DNA from: Bacteroidota bacterium
Lineage (GTDB): Bacteria; Bacteroidota; Bacteroidia; Bacteroidales; PUMT01
Length of the DNA stretch: 64,000 nt
Direction: 5' to 3'
NCBI GenBank assembly: GCA_003554865.1
Contig: PWHJ01000152.1
Location: forward strand, 1-64,000
The notes under the pieces are model-generated. The model saw only the letters and a program-made list of their open reading frames with translations, did no database searches and was not told the DNA's origin. The translations under genes were made by a program, and so were the position numbers. How positions within the stretch are numbered: position 1 is the stretch's first letter; each line of letters starts with the position of its first letter. Shown in pieces: positions 29,381-40,700 of the stretch.

Positions 29381-29461
29381 ACAAGGTTTTAAACGTAAAA
29401 CCCTGTGGATTGTTTCATATATGGATGCTTTTTAAATAAGCCAAGGAAAATTAAAGCATCC
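29381..29461 (+). promoter_or_regulatory. Two consecutive hairpins in the probable alaS leader
   Basis: ACAAGGTTTTA-AACG-TAAAACCCTGT (10/11 paired) and GGATGCTTT-N21-AAAGCATCC (9 bp perfect). Confidence 0.4.
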
Positions 29462-29540
29462 CTTCTGCAGTTATATTAAAAAACTCCGGGCGTTATATAA
29501 ACCCAGGATAGCTGAATACACCCAAATAACATTTGCAAAG

Positions 29541-32159
29541 ATGGAATCAACCCGGCTTAGAAAAGAGTTTATGAATTTCTTTGAAAGCAAGGGGCATCAT
29601 ATAGTGCCTTCTGCACCTATAGTGGTAAAAAACGACCCCACCCTGATGTTCACAAACGCGGGAATGAACCAGTTCAAGGATATTTTCCTGGGCAACGCCC
29701 CTGTAAAATACCCCCGCGTAGCAAACTCACAAAAGTGCCTCAGGGTCTCGGGCAAGCATAACGACCTCGAGGAGGTAGGCCATGACACATTTCATCACAC
29801 AATGTTTGAAATGCTTGGCAACTGGTCTTTTGGCGACTATTTCAAAAAGGAGGCAATTGCTTTTGCATATGAGTTCCTGACCGTAAACCTGAGCATTCCG
29901 CCCGGACGTCTGTATGCCACGGTCTTTGAAGGAAGTCCGGCTGACAGTGTTGACTTTGACCACGAATCATGGGATTGCTGGAAGGAACATTTGCCTGCCG
30001 GCCAAATACTGAAGGGGACAAAAGAAGATAATTTCTGGGAAATGGGAGATACGGGACCATGCGGACCATGCTCGGAGATTCATCTTGATATGCGAAGCGA
30101 AAAAGAGCGAAAAGAAACCGAAGGTGCCGGACTTGTAAACACCGACCACCCGCTGGTTATTGAAATATGGAATCTTGTCTTCATACAGTTCAACCGCAGC
30201 ACAGACGGAAGTCTTTCTCCCCTGCCCGACAAGCATGTAGATACGGGAATGGGATTCGAGCGACTCTGCATGGTAATGCAAAACAAAATGTCAACATATG
30301 ATACAGACCTTTTCCAGCCTATAATAAATGAGATCGGCCGCATAACGAATATCAGCCCAAAAAAGGATAATAATACCGAAACAGCCGTGCGTGTAATTTC
30401 GGATCACCTCAGGGCTGTCTCCTTTTCAATAGCAGACGGGCAAATACCCTCAAACAACAAAGCCGGTTACGTAATACGGCGCATACTGAGGCGCGCCATA
30501 AGATACGGGTTCACTTTCCTCGACCGGAAAGAGCCTTTTATATGCAAGCTGGTCCGCACCCTTGTAAATACAATGGGAGAGGCTTACCCCGAGATTGTCT
30601 CGCAACAGCAACTCATTGAACGTGTAATTGAAGAAGAGGAGAAAACCTTTTTAAAAACTCTGGATACAGGCATACGGATGCTCGAGAGGATTATCTCACA
30701 AGATGATAAAAAGAAAGAGATAAGCGGCAAGGATGCTTTTGAATTGTACGACACATACGGTTTCCCTCTTGATCTGACACAACTGATTGCAAGGGAAAAC
30801 GGCTTTGTTGTAAACACAGAGGAGTTCAACAGTGAAATGGAAGCCCAAAAATCCAGGTCGCGTAAGGCGGCGAAGGTTGAGGCGGGCGACTGGGTAGTGG
30901 TCAGGGAAAAAGGTGAAAGCAAGTTCGTTGGATATGACCGGCTTTCAGCCCCGGCTTACATAACACGCTACAGAAAAGTAAGATTAAAAGGAAAAGAGTA
31001 TTTTCAGATCATACTTGACCAAACTCCTTTCTATGGTGAAAGTGGGGGACAAATAGGGGATTGCGGCTGCCTTGAAAATGAAAGGGAAAGAATTGGCATA
31101 TTCAACACTGTCATAGAGAACGATATCAATGTACATCTGGCTGAAAAGCTGCCCGAGGATCCCGGGGCCGAATTCAACGCAATCGTAGACAGGGAAAAAA
31201 GAATGCGCACGGCAAACAATCACACTGCTACACATCTTCTTCACGAATGCCTCAGGGAAGTTCTTGGCGGGCATGTGGAACAAAAAGGCTCTCTTGTTCA
31301 TTATGATTATCTGCGCTTTGACTTTTCACATTTCCAAAAAACCGGCGAAAAAGAATTGCAACTTATAGAGTCATGTGTTAACAGGAAGATAAGGGAAAAT
31401 ATACCGCGAAATGAAGAGCGTGAAATATCCCTCTCCATGGCTAAAAAAAAGGGGGCAATCTCACTGTTCGGGGAAAAATACGGTGAAACGGTGCGTACTG
31501 TAAGTTTCGGTAAGTCAACTGAACTTTGCGGAGGGACACATGCCGAAGCTACCGGTCAAATAGGTTTTTTTAAAATTGTTTCAGAAACTGCCATTGCAGC
31601 CGGCATTCGCAGAATAGAGGCACTTACCGGAGAAAAAGCCGAAAAACATGTCAGATCACAATCTGAAAAAATTGAGCAGATAAACCAGCTGTTAAAAAGC
31701 AAAGGGGAGCCGGTCAAGGCCATCCGCGAGCTTCAAAAGGAAAAAAACCAACTGGAAAAGAAAGCTCAGGAGCTCGAAAAGGAAAAGATCAAGCAGATAA
31801 AACAAGATTTGAAAAATAAAATTCAAAATACAGATGAGATAAACATTATAGCGGAAAAAATTGAAGCCGGTCACGACGGCATATTAAAGGATACGGCATT
31901 TCAACTCAAAGGGGAAGTTGAAAATCTTTTCCTGGCATTGGGGGCTGAAATTAAAGGCAAGGCAATTCTGACCATTATCATTTCCGACAATCTCGTCAGG
32001 GAAAAAGAATTGAATGCAGCCCGAATAATAAGGGAGATATCTCCGCATATAAAAGGAGGGGGTGGCGGACAGGAGTTCTTTGCAACTGCCGGAGGCAAAA
32101 ACCCGGCCGGGATAAGCGAGGCTCTTAATAAAGCCGTTGAGATCATAAAAACAAAATAA
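29541..32159 (+). CDS. alaS: Alanyl-tRNA synthetase
   Basis: FTNAGMNQFKDIFLG, NNHTATHLLHECLREVLG, ELCGGTHAEATGQIG; 872 aa. Confidence 0.97.
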   Translation: MESTRLRKEFMNFFESKGHHIVPSAPIVVKNDPTLMFTNAGMNQFKDIFLGNAPVKYPRVANSQKCLRVSGKHNDLEEVGHDTFHHTMFEMLGNWSFGDYFKKEAIAFAYEFLTVNLSIPPGRLYATVFEGSPADSVDFDHESWDCWKEHLPAGQILKGTKEDNFWEMGDTGPCGPCSEIHLDMRSEKERKETEGAGLVNTDHPLVIEIWNLVFIQFNRSTDGSLSPLPDKHVDTGMGFERLCMVMQNKMSTYDTDLFQPIINEIGRITNISPKKDNNTETAVRVISDHLRAVSFSIADGQIPSNNKAGYVIRRILRRAIRYGFTFLDRKEPFICKLVRTLVNTMGEAYPEIVSQQQLIERVIEEEEKTFLKTLDTGIRMLERIISQDDKKKEISGKDAFELYDTYGFPLDLTQLIARENGFVVNTEEFNSEMEAQKSRSRKAAKVEAGDWVVVREKGESKFVGYDRLSAPAYITRYRKVRLKGKEYFQIILDQTPFYGESGGQIGDCGCLENERERIGIFNTVIENDINVHLAEKLPEDPGAEFNAIVDREKRMRTANNHTATHLLHECLREVLGGHVEQKGSLVHYDYLRFDFSHFQKTGEKELQLIESCVNRKIRENIPRNEEREISLSMAKKKGAISLFGEKYGETVRTVSFGKSTELCGGTHAEATGQIGFFKIVSETAIAAGIRRIEALTGEKAEKHVRSQSEKIEQINQLLKSKGEPVKAIRELQKEKNQLEKKAQELEKEKIKQIKQDLKNKIQNTDEINIIAEKIEAGHDGILKDTAFQLKGEVENLFLALGAEIKGKAILTIIISDNLVREKELNAARIIREISPHIKGGGGGQEFFATAGGKNPAGISEALNKAVEIIKTK

Positions 32160-32279
32160 AAGAAGCTCAGAAACACCGGCCCTAAGGCATCCGGTTCAGG
32201 TTCCCCTGCATAATAAAAGAAGATAGGTAACACTGGCAGGGATTTTTTTGCAAGCCCCGGGATCAACAGAGCTTGAATC

Positions 32280-32846
32280 TCAAGTCTGATGCTTGAATTT
32301 CTCAATGAATTTGCTCAGTCGCCTGTAAAACTTCTTCCTCCTCTCTGATTCAAAAATAAGATTTAACTGCGCAGGGTATGCCTGCCAGCCCACACGCTTA
32401 AAGTCAATTATTACAGGCCTGAAAATTTCAGGAGTGGTCTTTTTAACCACAATATTGTTGCCGTAGTGAAAAATGTCAAAAAGCCACAATCTCTCCCTTG
32501 TAAGTATTTCAACAATTGAGTCAACATCTTTCCAGAAATTTTCGTTTGCAACCTTTCCGTGCTCAAGAACAGTTTTGGAATAACTCCCGTCAAAATCTAC
32601 TATCCTTTCCATCAAAAGTATATCTTCTTTAAGCTCAACATATGAGGGCAGATATTTGCCAAGACCCGAGGGGAACCTCCTGTAGAGTTCATACTCCTCC
32701 CTGTTCACATCACGCCTGAATAACCTGCCGGTTAAAATCCCGGAATTTTTTACCCCCGGTTTCAACTTTTTAGCAATCAGGTCCTCGCCGGCAACCGCAA
32801 AACAATCCCTGTGACGCCCCTCGCCTATTTTTTCATAAAACTGCAT
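32280..32846 (-). CDS. YrbL-family (PhoP regulatory network) kinase-like protein
   Basis: KIGEGRHRDCF, LLMERIVDFDGSYSKTV, WLFDIFHYGNNIVVKK, VIIDFKRVG. Confidence 0.75.
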   Translation of the reverse strand: MQFYEKIGEGRHRDCFAVAGEDLIAKKLKPGVKNSGILTGRLFRRDVNREEYELYRRFPSGLGKYLPSYVELKEDILLMERIVDFDGSYSKTVLEHGKVANENFWKDVDSIVEILTRERLWLFDIFHYGNNIVVKKTTPEIFRPVIIDFKRVGWQAYPAQLNLIFESERRKKFYRRLSKFIEKFKHQT

Positions 32847-33146
32847 AATTGTTAACCTGATTTAAAGTCATTCATATGGCCTCAAAATCTTCTGAACCGT
32901 ATTATCCCTGCTCACTATAAACACGGAAAAACTAAATAAAGGTAAAAAAAGTTTAAATCTATCCATAAAATATTTGCACACACAAAACAGGGTCGAAAAA
33001 ATCAGTCTCGCCTATCTGGGCGCAAACCATTATTATTCAGACCTTTTGGTGAATTCCGCCGAAATTTTCCGAATCGCTCCGCATTTTTGGTCGACTATTT
33101 TTTTGCAATTATATTATATTTACCGCCGAAACAAAACGCCTCAACT

Positions 33147-34931
33147 ATGGAACTTAACAGAACTTTTGACCTTCTGGCGCTTTACAAGCAAAAATGGCCT
33201 GAAAAGGAAGATGCGCTTGCATCCAGGCAAAAGGGGGTGTGGAGAAAATACAGCATTGAAGAATATGCTAATACGGCATCATATTTCAGCTATGCACTTC
33301 TTGCAACGGGTTTCCAAAAAGGCGACAAAATTGCAACCATTACAAATAACCGTCCTGAGTGGAATATTACAGATATGGGGGCATCGCAGGCAGGAGTTAT
33401 TCATGTGCCAATATATCCAACAATAAGTGATGAGGAGTTCAATTATATTCTCTCTCATTCGGGGGTCAGAATGTTGATCGTCTCAGACCTTGGGATTTAC
33501 AAAAAGCTGAAGTCGATATGTGAAAAACTTCCTTCTATCGAAAACATATACACATTTAATGAAACAGATCAGGCACCCGGTTTCGGTGAACTTATAAAGC
33601 TGGGCAGGGAAAAGGAAACCGATTTTAAAGAGAGGCTGGAAAAGGTAAAAGAATCAATACTTCCTGACGATACTCTTTCTATTACATATACTTCGGGAAC
33701 TACCGGCAAGCCTAAGGGCGTTATGCTAACACACAGGAACTTTCTAGAAAACATCTGGGGATGCAGCCAATGCTTCACTTTGGAACCCCACTACCGCGTA
33801 TTGAGCTTTCTGCCCCTGTGCCACGTATTTGAAAGAATGGTAAACTATTTTTACCATTATGCAGGGGTCAGCATCTACTATGCCGAGAATATGGGTACTA
33901 TTGCCGATAATCTGAAAGAATTAAAAATAGATCTTTTTGTAACAGTACCCAGGCTCATGGAAAGGGTATACGACAAAATAATAAGCAAGGGCAAAGGACT
34001 AAAGGGATTGAAAAAACAGCTTTTCTTCTGGGCGGTGAATTTGGGGCTAAAATACGAGGTTAACACCACAAACCGCTGGTACCTTTTCCGCCTGAAATTA
34101 GCACGCAGGCTTATATTCAGAAAATGGCAGGAGGCCCTCGGGGGCAACCTTAAGTTTATAATAGCAGGCGGAGCATCCCTGCAGGTAAGGCTTGCCAGGA
34201 TATTCTGGGCGGCAGGCATACCGGTTTTAGAAGGTTACGGTCTTACCGAAACTTCGCCGGTGGTCTCGGTCAATTTTTTTGAACGCCCGGGCAACGTGAA
34301 GTTCGGTACAGTCGGACCTGTTCTGCCCAACGTTGAGGCTAAAATTGCTGAAGACGGCGAAATACTTGTCAGGGGAGATAATGTAATGAAAGGCTATTAT
34401 AAGGACCCGGAGCAAACGGCTGCTGTCATAGACGAGAAGGGGGGGTTTCATACCGGCGACATAGGCGTTTTTGAAGAGGGAAAGTTTCTGAAGATAACTG
34501 ACCGTAAAAAAGAGATGTTTAAAACATCGAGCGGGCGTTATATAGCACCGCAGCTTATAGAAAACAAGCTTAAAGAATCTCTTTTTATAGAACAGGCAAT
34601 GGTAGTAGGTGAAAATGAAAAATTTGTCAGTGCCCTTATCTCGCCCCATTTCGAATTTCTCCACAACTGGTGTTTTCTTCATAACATACACTACCGCGAC
34701 AATGAAGAGCTTTTAAAAATACCGGAAGTTACAGAACGTTACCAGCGTGAAATAAATGAAATAAACAAATCGCTAGGACAAACCGAACAGATAAAACGTT
34801 TCAGACTGGTGCATGAGGAATGGGCCCCCGAGACAGGCGAGCTCAGTCCCACCCTTAAATTGCGCCGTCACGTTATTTACGAAAAACACAAAGAGATACT
34901 GGATAAAATTTACGGCTACAAGGAAAAATAG
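33147..34931 (+). CDS. Long-chain fatty-acid--CoA ligase
   Basis: ITYTSGTTGKPKGVMLTHRNF; GYGLTETSPVVSVN; GGFHTGDIG; start re-assigned to internal Met (ORF opens at 33087). Confidence 0.93.
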   Translation: MELNRTFDLLALYKQKWPEKEDALASRQKGVWRKYSIEEYANTASYFSYALLATGFQKGDKIATITNNRPEWNITDMGASQAGVIHVPIYPTISDEEFNYILSHSGVRMLIVSDLGIYKKLKSICEKLPSIENIYTFNETDQAPGFGELIKLGREKETDFKERLEKVKESILPDDTLSITYTSGTTGKPKGVMLTHRNFLENIWGCSQCFTLEPHYRVLSFLPLCHVFERMVNYFYHYAGVSIYYAENMGTIADNLKELKIDLFVTVPRLMERVYDKIISKGKGLKGLKKQLFFWAVNLGLKYEVNTTNRWYLFRLKLARRLIFRKWQEALGGNLKFIIAGGASLQVRLARIFWAAGIPVLEGYGLTETSPVVSVNFFERPGNVKFGTVGPVLPNVEAKIAEDGEILVRGDNVMKGYYKDPEQTAAVIDEKGGFHTGDIGVFEEGKFLKITDRKKEMFKTSSGRYIAPQLIENKLKESLFIEQAMVVGENEKFVSALISPHFEFLHNWCFLHNIHYRDNEELLKIPEVTERYQREINEINKSLGQTEQIKRFRLVHEEWAPETGELSPTLKLRRHVIYEKHKEILDKIYGYKEK

Positions 34932-34972
34932 CACAAAAGGCCACCCCTGTAACACTCAAGCGGCTTTTTTAA

Positions 34973-36460
34973 TCACACTTTACTGCCGCCTGCTAATCTA
35001 AGCAGCCACAATGCGGCAAAAGTAATAAAACCGTTTACTATCAGCAACTCATACCCAAACTCGTAACCATTGAAAAGGAAAGCTGAATACCGGTCAACAA
35101 AAAAGCTAATTACAGGGGAGAGGATTGCAATATAGGGAACAAAGCGGTCTTTTACACCATATCGCGTAAAAAGCCCGAAAGCGAACAACCCGAGAAGCGG
35201 TCCGTAGGTATAGCCGGCTAAAGTAAATATTGCACTGATCACAGCCTCGTTGCTGAACGCCCTGAAAAGCATAATAAACACCACAACCGCAACAGACATG
35301 AAAAGGTGGACCCGCTGGCGTATTATTTTAAGCTGTTTTTCACTTTTGTTGCGAGGTCTCAATATATCAACCGTAAAAGATGTTGTAAGGGCGGTCAGTG
35401 TAGAATCGCCGCTGGAGCAAGCGGCAGCTACCAAACCGACCACAAACATAACCATAATTGCAGGCATCAGGTAACCACCGGTTGCAATAAGGGGGAAAAG
35501 GTCATCGGAACGCTCAGGCAAATTTATACCGGTTTGCAGAGCAAAAACATAAAGCAAAACACCGAGAGCCAGGAACATAAGATTGACCGGAATAAGCATA
35601 AGGCTCAGTCCGTACATATTTTTCTTCGCATCCTTTATATTTTTACAGCTGAGGTTCTTCTGCATCATATCCTGGTCAAGCCCGGTCATCGCAATCGTTA
35701 TAAATGCCCCGCTTAAAAACTGTTTCACGAAATGGTGAGGGTGGTTCCAGTCATCAAAAAAGAAGACCCTTGAATAATCACTTTCGGCTATCGTACCGAC
35801 CATATCGCCAAAGCCCATTTGAAGCTCGGAGCCTATTGCCCATATCGAAAACCCTGCGGCTCCAAGCATACAGGCAGTCTGCAGGGTATCAGTCCATATA
35901 ATGGTTTTTATCCCTCCCCTGAAAGTATAAAGCCATATAAGCATGATGGTAATTATTACAGTAGCGGCAAATGGAACTCCCCATGCATCAAAGGCGGTTA
36001 TTTGCAAAACATTGGCTACCAGAAAGAGGCGGCAGGAGGTACCAACCAGCCGGGAAAGCAGAAAAAAAGAGGCTCCCGTTTTATAACTCCAGAAACCAAA
36101 CCGTTTGTGAAGATAAGTATATATTGAAGTAAGATTTAACCTGTAATAAAGGGGCATGAGAATATTGGCCACAACAAAATAACCAAGCAGGTAACCCGCC
36201 ACCATCTGCATATATGAAAACTGGCTATCTCCAACCCATCCTGGCACGGAGACAAATGTAACACCCGAAACAGAAGCGCCGATCATACCGAAAGCTACCA
36301 CAGGCCACGGGGAGCGTTTATTCCCGAGATAAAAGGCGAAATTGCCCGAATCCCTGCCAGTAAACCATGAAATAACAAGCAACAGGGCAAAATAGGATGC
36401 TACAACAGACAATACCAGATATGGTGACATATTAATAGCTAAATCTGAAAATAACTGCAA
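34973..36460 (-). CDS. Sodium:solute symporter family protein
   Basis: Polytopic; WFTGRDSGNFAFYLGNKRSPWPVVAFGMIGASVSGVTFVSVPGWV; GLVAAACSSGDSTLTALTTSF. Confidence 0.92.
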   Translation of the reverse strand: MQLFSDLAINMSPYLVLSVVASYFALLLVISWFTGRDSGNFAFYLGNKRSPWPVVAFGMIGASVSGVTFVSVPGWVGDSQFSYMQMVAGYLLGYFVVANILMPLYYRLNLTSIYTYLHKRFGFWSYKTGASFFLLSRLVGTSCRLFLVANVLQITAFDAWGVPFAATVIITIMLIWLYTFRGGIKTIIWTDTLQTACMLGAAGFSIWAIGSELQMGFGDMVGTIAESDYSRVFFFDDWNHPHHFVKQFLSGAFITIAMTGLDQDMMQKNLSCKNIKDAKKNMYGLSLMLIPVNLMFLALGVLLYVFALQTGINLPERSDDLFPLIATGGYLMPAIMVMFVVGLVAAACSSGDSTLTALTTSFTVDILRPRNKSEKQLKIIRQRVHLFMSVAVVVFIMLFRAFSNEAVISAIFTLAGYTYGPLLGLFAFGLFTRYGVKDRFVPYIAILSPVISFFVDRYSAFLFNGYEFGYELLIVNGFITFAALWLLRLAGGSKV

Positions 36461-36575
36461 GATTAATTAAAAAGAATTAAAACGTAAAGCATTGTAAAAA
36501 CTGCATATTGATATTAATTTTGTCTGGAGATACTTCCCGGAATTGTTGTAATTTTACCCGTTAAGTATTTTAATC

Positions 36576-36708
36576 ACCCCCATCAGCCTTTGGCAGACAA
36601 AATAAGATGAACTAACATGGGGGTCATCGGTATTGAAACACTAAAAATCCTGAAGTGCAATTATAAAATACTGCTAAACAAATAATTAACACACTTTATA
36701 GAGATAAA
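36576..36708 (+). repeat. Copy A of the dispersed hairpin repeat family
   Basis: Stem ACCCCCAT (36576-36583)/ATGGGGGT (36617-36624), 33-nt loop; about 85-88% identical by eye to copy B over about 135 bp; ends 10 bp before recR ATG. Confidence 0.85.
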
Positions 36709-36718
36709 CCCAACTTAT

Positions 36719-37351
36719 ATGAATCCCGACTCCTATTCTTCCAGGTTGCTTGAAGCGGCGGTGAACGAATTTTCAAAACTTCCCGGAATAGGCAGGAAAA
36801 CTGCCCTGCGACTGGTTTTGCATCTTTTAAGACAGGACCCCCAGGAGGTGTACTCCCTTGGCAACTCCCTTATACGTTTACGCGATGAGATAAAGCACTG
36901 TAAAAACTGTCACAGTATTTCCGATGAGGAAATATGCAATATTTGTACAAGCCCTCAGCGCAACAGCTCCCTTATTTGTGTGGTGGAAAGTATAAGGGAT
37001 GTGATGGCCATTGAAAATACGCGCCAGTTTAACGGGTTGTACCATGTTCTGGGCGGGATCATCTCACCGATGGAGGGTGTCGGCCCCGGCGATCTCTCGG
37101 TTGAATCACTCGAGGAGAAAGTGGCAGGCGGGAAAGTCAGGGAGGTAGTACTGGCCCTTAGCACTACAATGGAGGGAGACACTACCAATTTTTACCTTTA
37201 CCGGCGGCTGAGCAAATATCCCGTTGACATTACCGCCATCGCAAGGGGTATTGCCATAGGTGACGAACTGGAGTATGCAGACGAGGTAACCCTGGGACGC
37301 TCAATCGCCAACAGGACCATTTTTAACGCTTCATTTAACAACAAGGAGTAA
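36719..37351 (+). CDS. recR: Recombination mediator protein RecR
   Basis: [39 protein letters not shown] zinc finger; Toprim [27 protein letters not shown]. Confidence 0.96.
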   Translation: MNPDSYSSRLLEAAVNEFSKLPGIGRKTALRLVLHLLRQDPQEVYSLGNSLIRLRDEIKHCKNCHSISDEEICNICTSPQRNSSLICVVESIRDVMAIENTRQFNGLYHVLGGIISPMEGVGPGDLSVESLEEKVAGGKVREVVLALSTTMEGDTTNFYLYRRLSKYPVDITAIARGIAIGDELEYADEVTLGRSIANRTIFNASFNNKE

Positions 37352-37383
37352 CTTAAGTTAAAAAAAAATAACCGCAAAATAAT

Positions 37384-37404
37384 ACCTGCAAAAACCTGGC
37401 AGGT
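37384..37404 (+). terminator. Weak hairpin downstream of recR (ACCTGC-N9-GCAGGT)
   Basis: Flanked by AATAAT and ATTATT; no clean U-tract. Confidence 0.35.
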
Positions 37405-37700
37405 TGCAAAATTATTTATACATCCCCCACACGGGTCATACACTTCCAGCTTAATCATCCCACCTAAGCTGACTTTTAATATATGTAATTATTTTCTTAA
37501 TTTTTTTTTAATATCTATTGACACGCATACATTTATTGTTGTATATTTATTACAACTTAATATAAATATTGTAGTGCCTAACAATTTTATTGACTTTAAT
37601 AAGTTTTAAAACTAATATGACGGTTTAACTTTTTAATTGCTACCTAACATATATTAATAATAACATCTTTATTATTTACTAACCTTAAATTTTATCATCC

Positions 37701-40700
37701 ATGAAAAGATTGATTCTCTTTTTCACATTCTTTGTGATGGGAGCTGCTCCGCTGCTTTTATCACAAACGGTGCAAGTCACCGGTACCGTAACAAGCGAGG
37801 AAGATGGCAATCCTCTCCCGGGCGTATCGGTGGTTATCCAAGGAACAAATATCGGAACAGTTACCGATTTTGAGGGTAATTATTCCATTGCCGTACCGGA
37901 AGATGAGAATATTCTTGTTTTCAGGTTTGTGGGTATGAGAACACAGGAAGTGGCAATTGAAGGAAGAACTGTTATCGATATTGAAATGGAAACCGATATT
38001 CTGGGCCTTGAAGAAGTGATTGTAACCGCCCTTGGTATTTCAAGGGAGCGAAGAGGGCTTGGTTATGCGGTCCAGGATGTATCGGGTGCCGATATTGCCG
38101 AGGCCAAGGACATGAACCTTGTCAGCTCGCTTTCAGGGAGAGTGGCAGGCGTACAGGTTACAGGCACCAGCGGTGCGGTCGGCTCCTCTTCCCGTATTGT
38201 GATACGCGGTAACAGCTCATTCGGCGACAACCAGCCGATGTTTGTCGTTGACGGCACACCTATAAGCAATTTTGCAACCTCGGTTTCACAATGGGGCGGT
38301 GCCGACTACGGTAATGCTGTAATGGACCTTGATCCGGCCAACATTGAATCCATGACCGTTCTCAAAGGCGGAATGGCTGCGGCACTCTACGGTCAGAACG
38401 CCGCCAACGGAGTTGTGCTGATAACCACAAAAGATGCCTCAAGAACACCGGCGGCAACAGGGGTTAACATCTCAAGCTCGGTTACCTTTGATGCTCCTTA
38501 CATTTTCCCCGACTATCAGAACAAGTACGGTCAGGGTATGAACGGCAGCGAGCTGCTTTACCAAAGGTACCTAGCGGCAACCGGTCAGACGGAAGCCGAA
38601 TACAGCTATCAGCAATACGCCCTGGAACGAACATTCAGGTACTATGACGGAAGGGGCGGGGGACTCTTTGACGGGCGCGACGAAAGCTGGGGTGCCCGCC
38701 TGGACACTGGTCTGAGGCTTCCCCAGTTTAACAGTCCATACACCCTGGATGAAAACGGACTTCCCGTTTACGAGCATACACCCTGGGTCTCCAATCCGGG
38801 TAACACGCGGGACTTTTTTAAAACCGGTCATACAACAGACAACAGTATCGAAATATTCGGGGGAGCCGGAACACACACTAATGCCCGCCTGAGTTTTTCA
38901 AACTCCTCAACGGCCGGTACAATACCCAACACAGACCTGAGGCGCAACTCAATAAACTTTTCGGCAACTACAAATGTTACCGACAATTTAACCGCAAGAC
39001 TTACCGGAACCTACGTTAAAAACTACAGCGACAATCTCCCCGGCGGCGGTTATGATGCTGACAACGTAATGCAATCGATCGGGGGATGGTTCGGCAGGCA
39101 GGTCGATATGAAGGCGCTTGAGGAAAACTGGCAAACACGTGATCCCTTCGGCTACTACTACAACTGGAACCAGACTTATTTCAGCAACCCGTACTTCATA
39201 GCCAACCGTATGATCAAAGGGCGTGAACGTGACAGGATTTTCGGGAATTTCGCTTTAACATACGAATTGACCGACTGGCTGAATATTATGGGCCGTGTTG
39301 GTAACGACTATTTTACAGAGAACAGGAAAAGCGTCTGGCCCGATGGATCGATAGGTGTGGGAGTAACCCAGGGTGGAGCTTTCTGGGAAAATGAGCGCAG
39401 CAACAACGAGTTCAACGCCGATTTGTTCCTCAATTTTGACAGGGAGCTTTCAAGTGATATAAGGATCGACGGTCTGGTTGGTGCAAACTATATGAACAGA
39501 ACCTACCGGTTTATGAATATCCAGGCTGACATGCTCACAGTCCCCGATCTTTTCACAATAGGAAACGTTAGCGGAACCCCGCGCGCAAGTATGAACAATT
39601 CAGAGGTGGTAAGCAACAGTATATTCGGGTCGGTCAATATTTCTTACCGGAATTTCCTGTTCCTTAACACCACGGCAAGAAACGACTGGTCTTCAACTCT
39701 TCCGTCTGACGAATGGTCTTATTTTTACCCTTCAGCAGGGATGAGCTTTGTCTTCACAGAAGCTTTCGGAATGGATCCCTCGCTGCTATCCTACGGGAAA
39801 ATAAGAGGAAGCTGGGCTCAGGTAGGAAAAGCCACCGACCCTTACCAGACCATAGGAACATACAGTCAGCCTGCGGCAACATTCCGCGGTGTTACCCAGT
39901 TTTTCCTTGACAGGACACTGCCTCCGCCAAACCTTAAAAACGAGACCACCACCACCTATGAAGCGGGTCTTGAACTGAACTTCATGAGAAACAGGCTGAG
40001 ATTTGACGGAACATATTTTAACAACATTGTAACAGATCATATTATGCCGGTCAATATCTCTTCTGCATCCGGATACGGCAGCATGCTTATAAATGCCGGA
40101 GAAACCCAGAACACCGGTTTTGAACTGGTTTTAAGCGGTGACATAGTAAAAAACCGCGAAGGTTTTAACTGGAGTACAACAGTGAACTGGTCGAAAACCA
40201 AAGATATGGTAAATGAGCTTTACGGAGACCTTGAATCCTACCAGATCTCATCTTCATGGGGAGGATTGACAATTGAAGCCAGACCGGGCAAACGCTACGG
40301 AGTAATGATGGGACCGGGTTTTGCCCGCGACGACCAGGGAAGGGTAATAGTACATCCCACCAGCGGAAGAGTTCTTAAAACCCCTGTGCCGGTAGAAATT
40401 GGAAATATAACGCCCGACTGGATAGGGGGTGTGAGAAACTCTTTCTCATACAGAAATCTTAGCATGAGCTTTCTTGTAGATATGAGAATGGGAGGAGACC
40501 TGTTCAGTGTAACCCATTGGTTCGGCGGATATGCAGGTGTTGCAAGTTTCACCGCAGAAGGTGATATGAGGGAAAACGGACTTGTTGTGGGTAAAGACGT
40601 TGTATCACAATGGGGCGCTGTTCTTGCCGCAACCGACGAAGGTGCCATTGTCCGCGATGAAAGGGGGTTCCCTGTAGGAAGCGGTGTTGAAAATGATATT

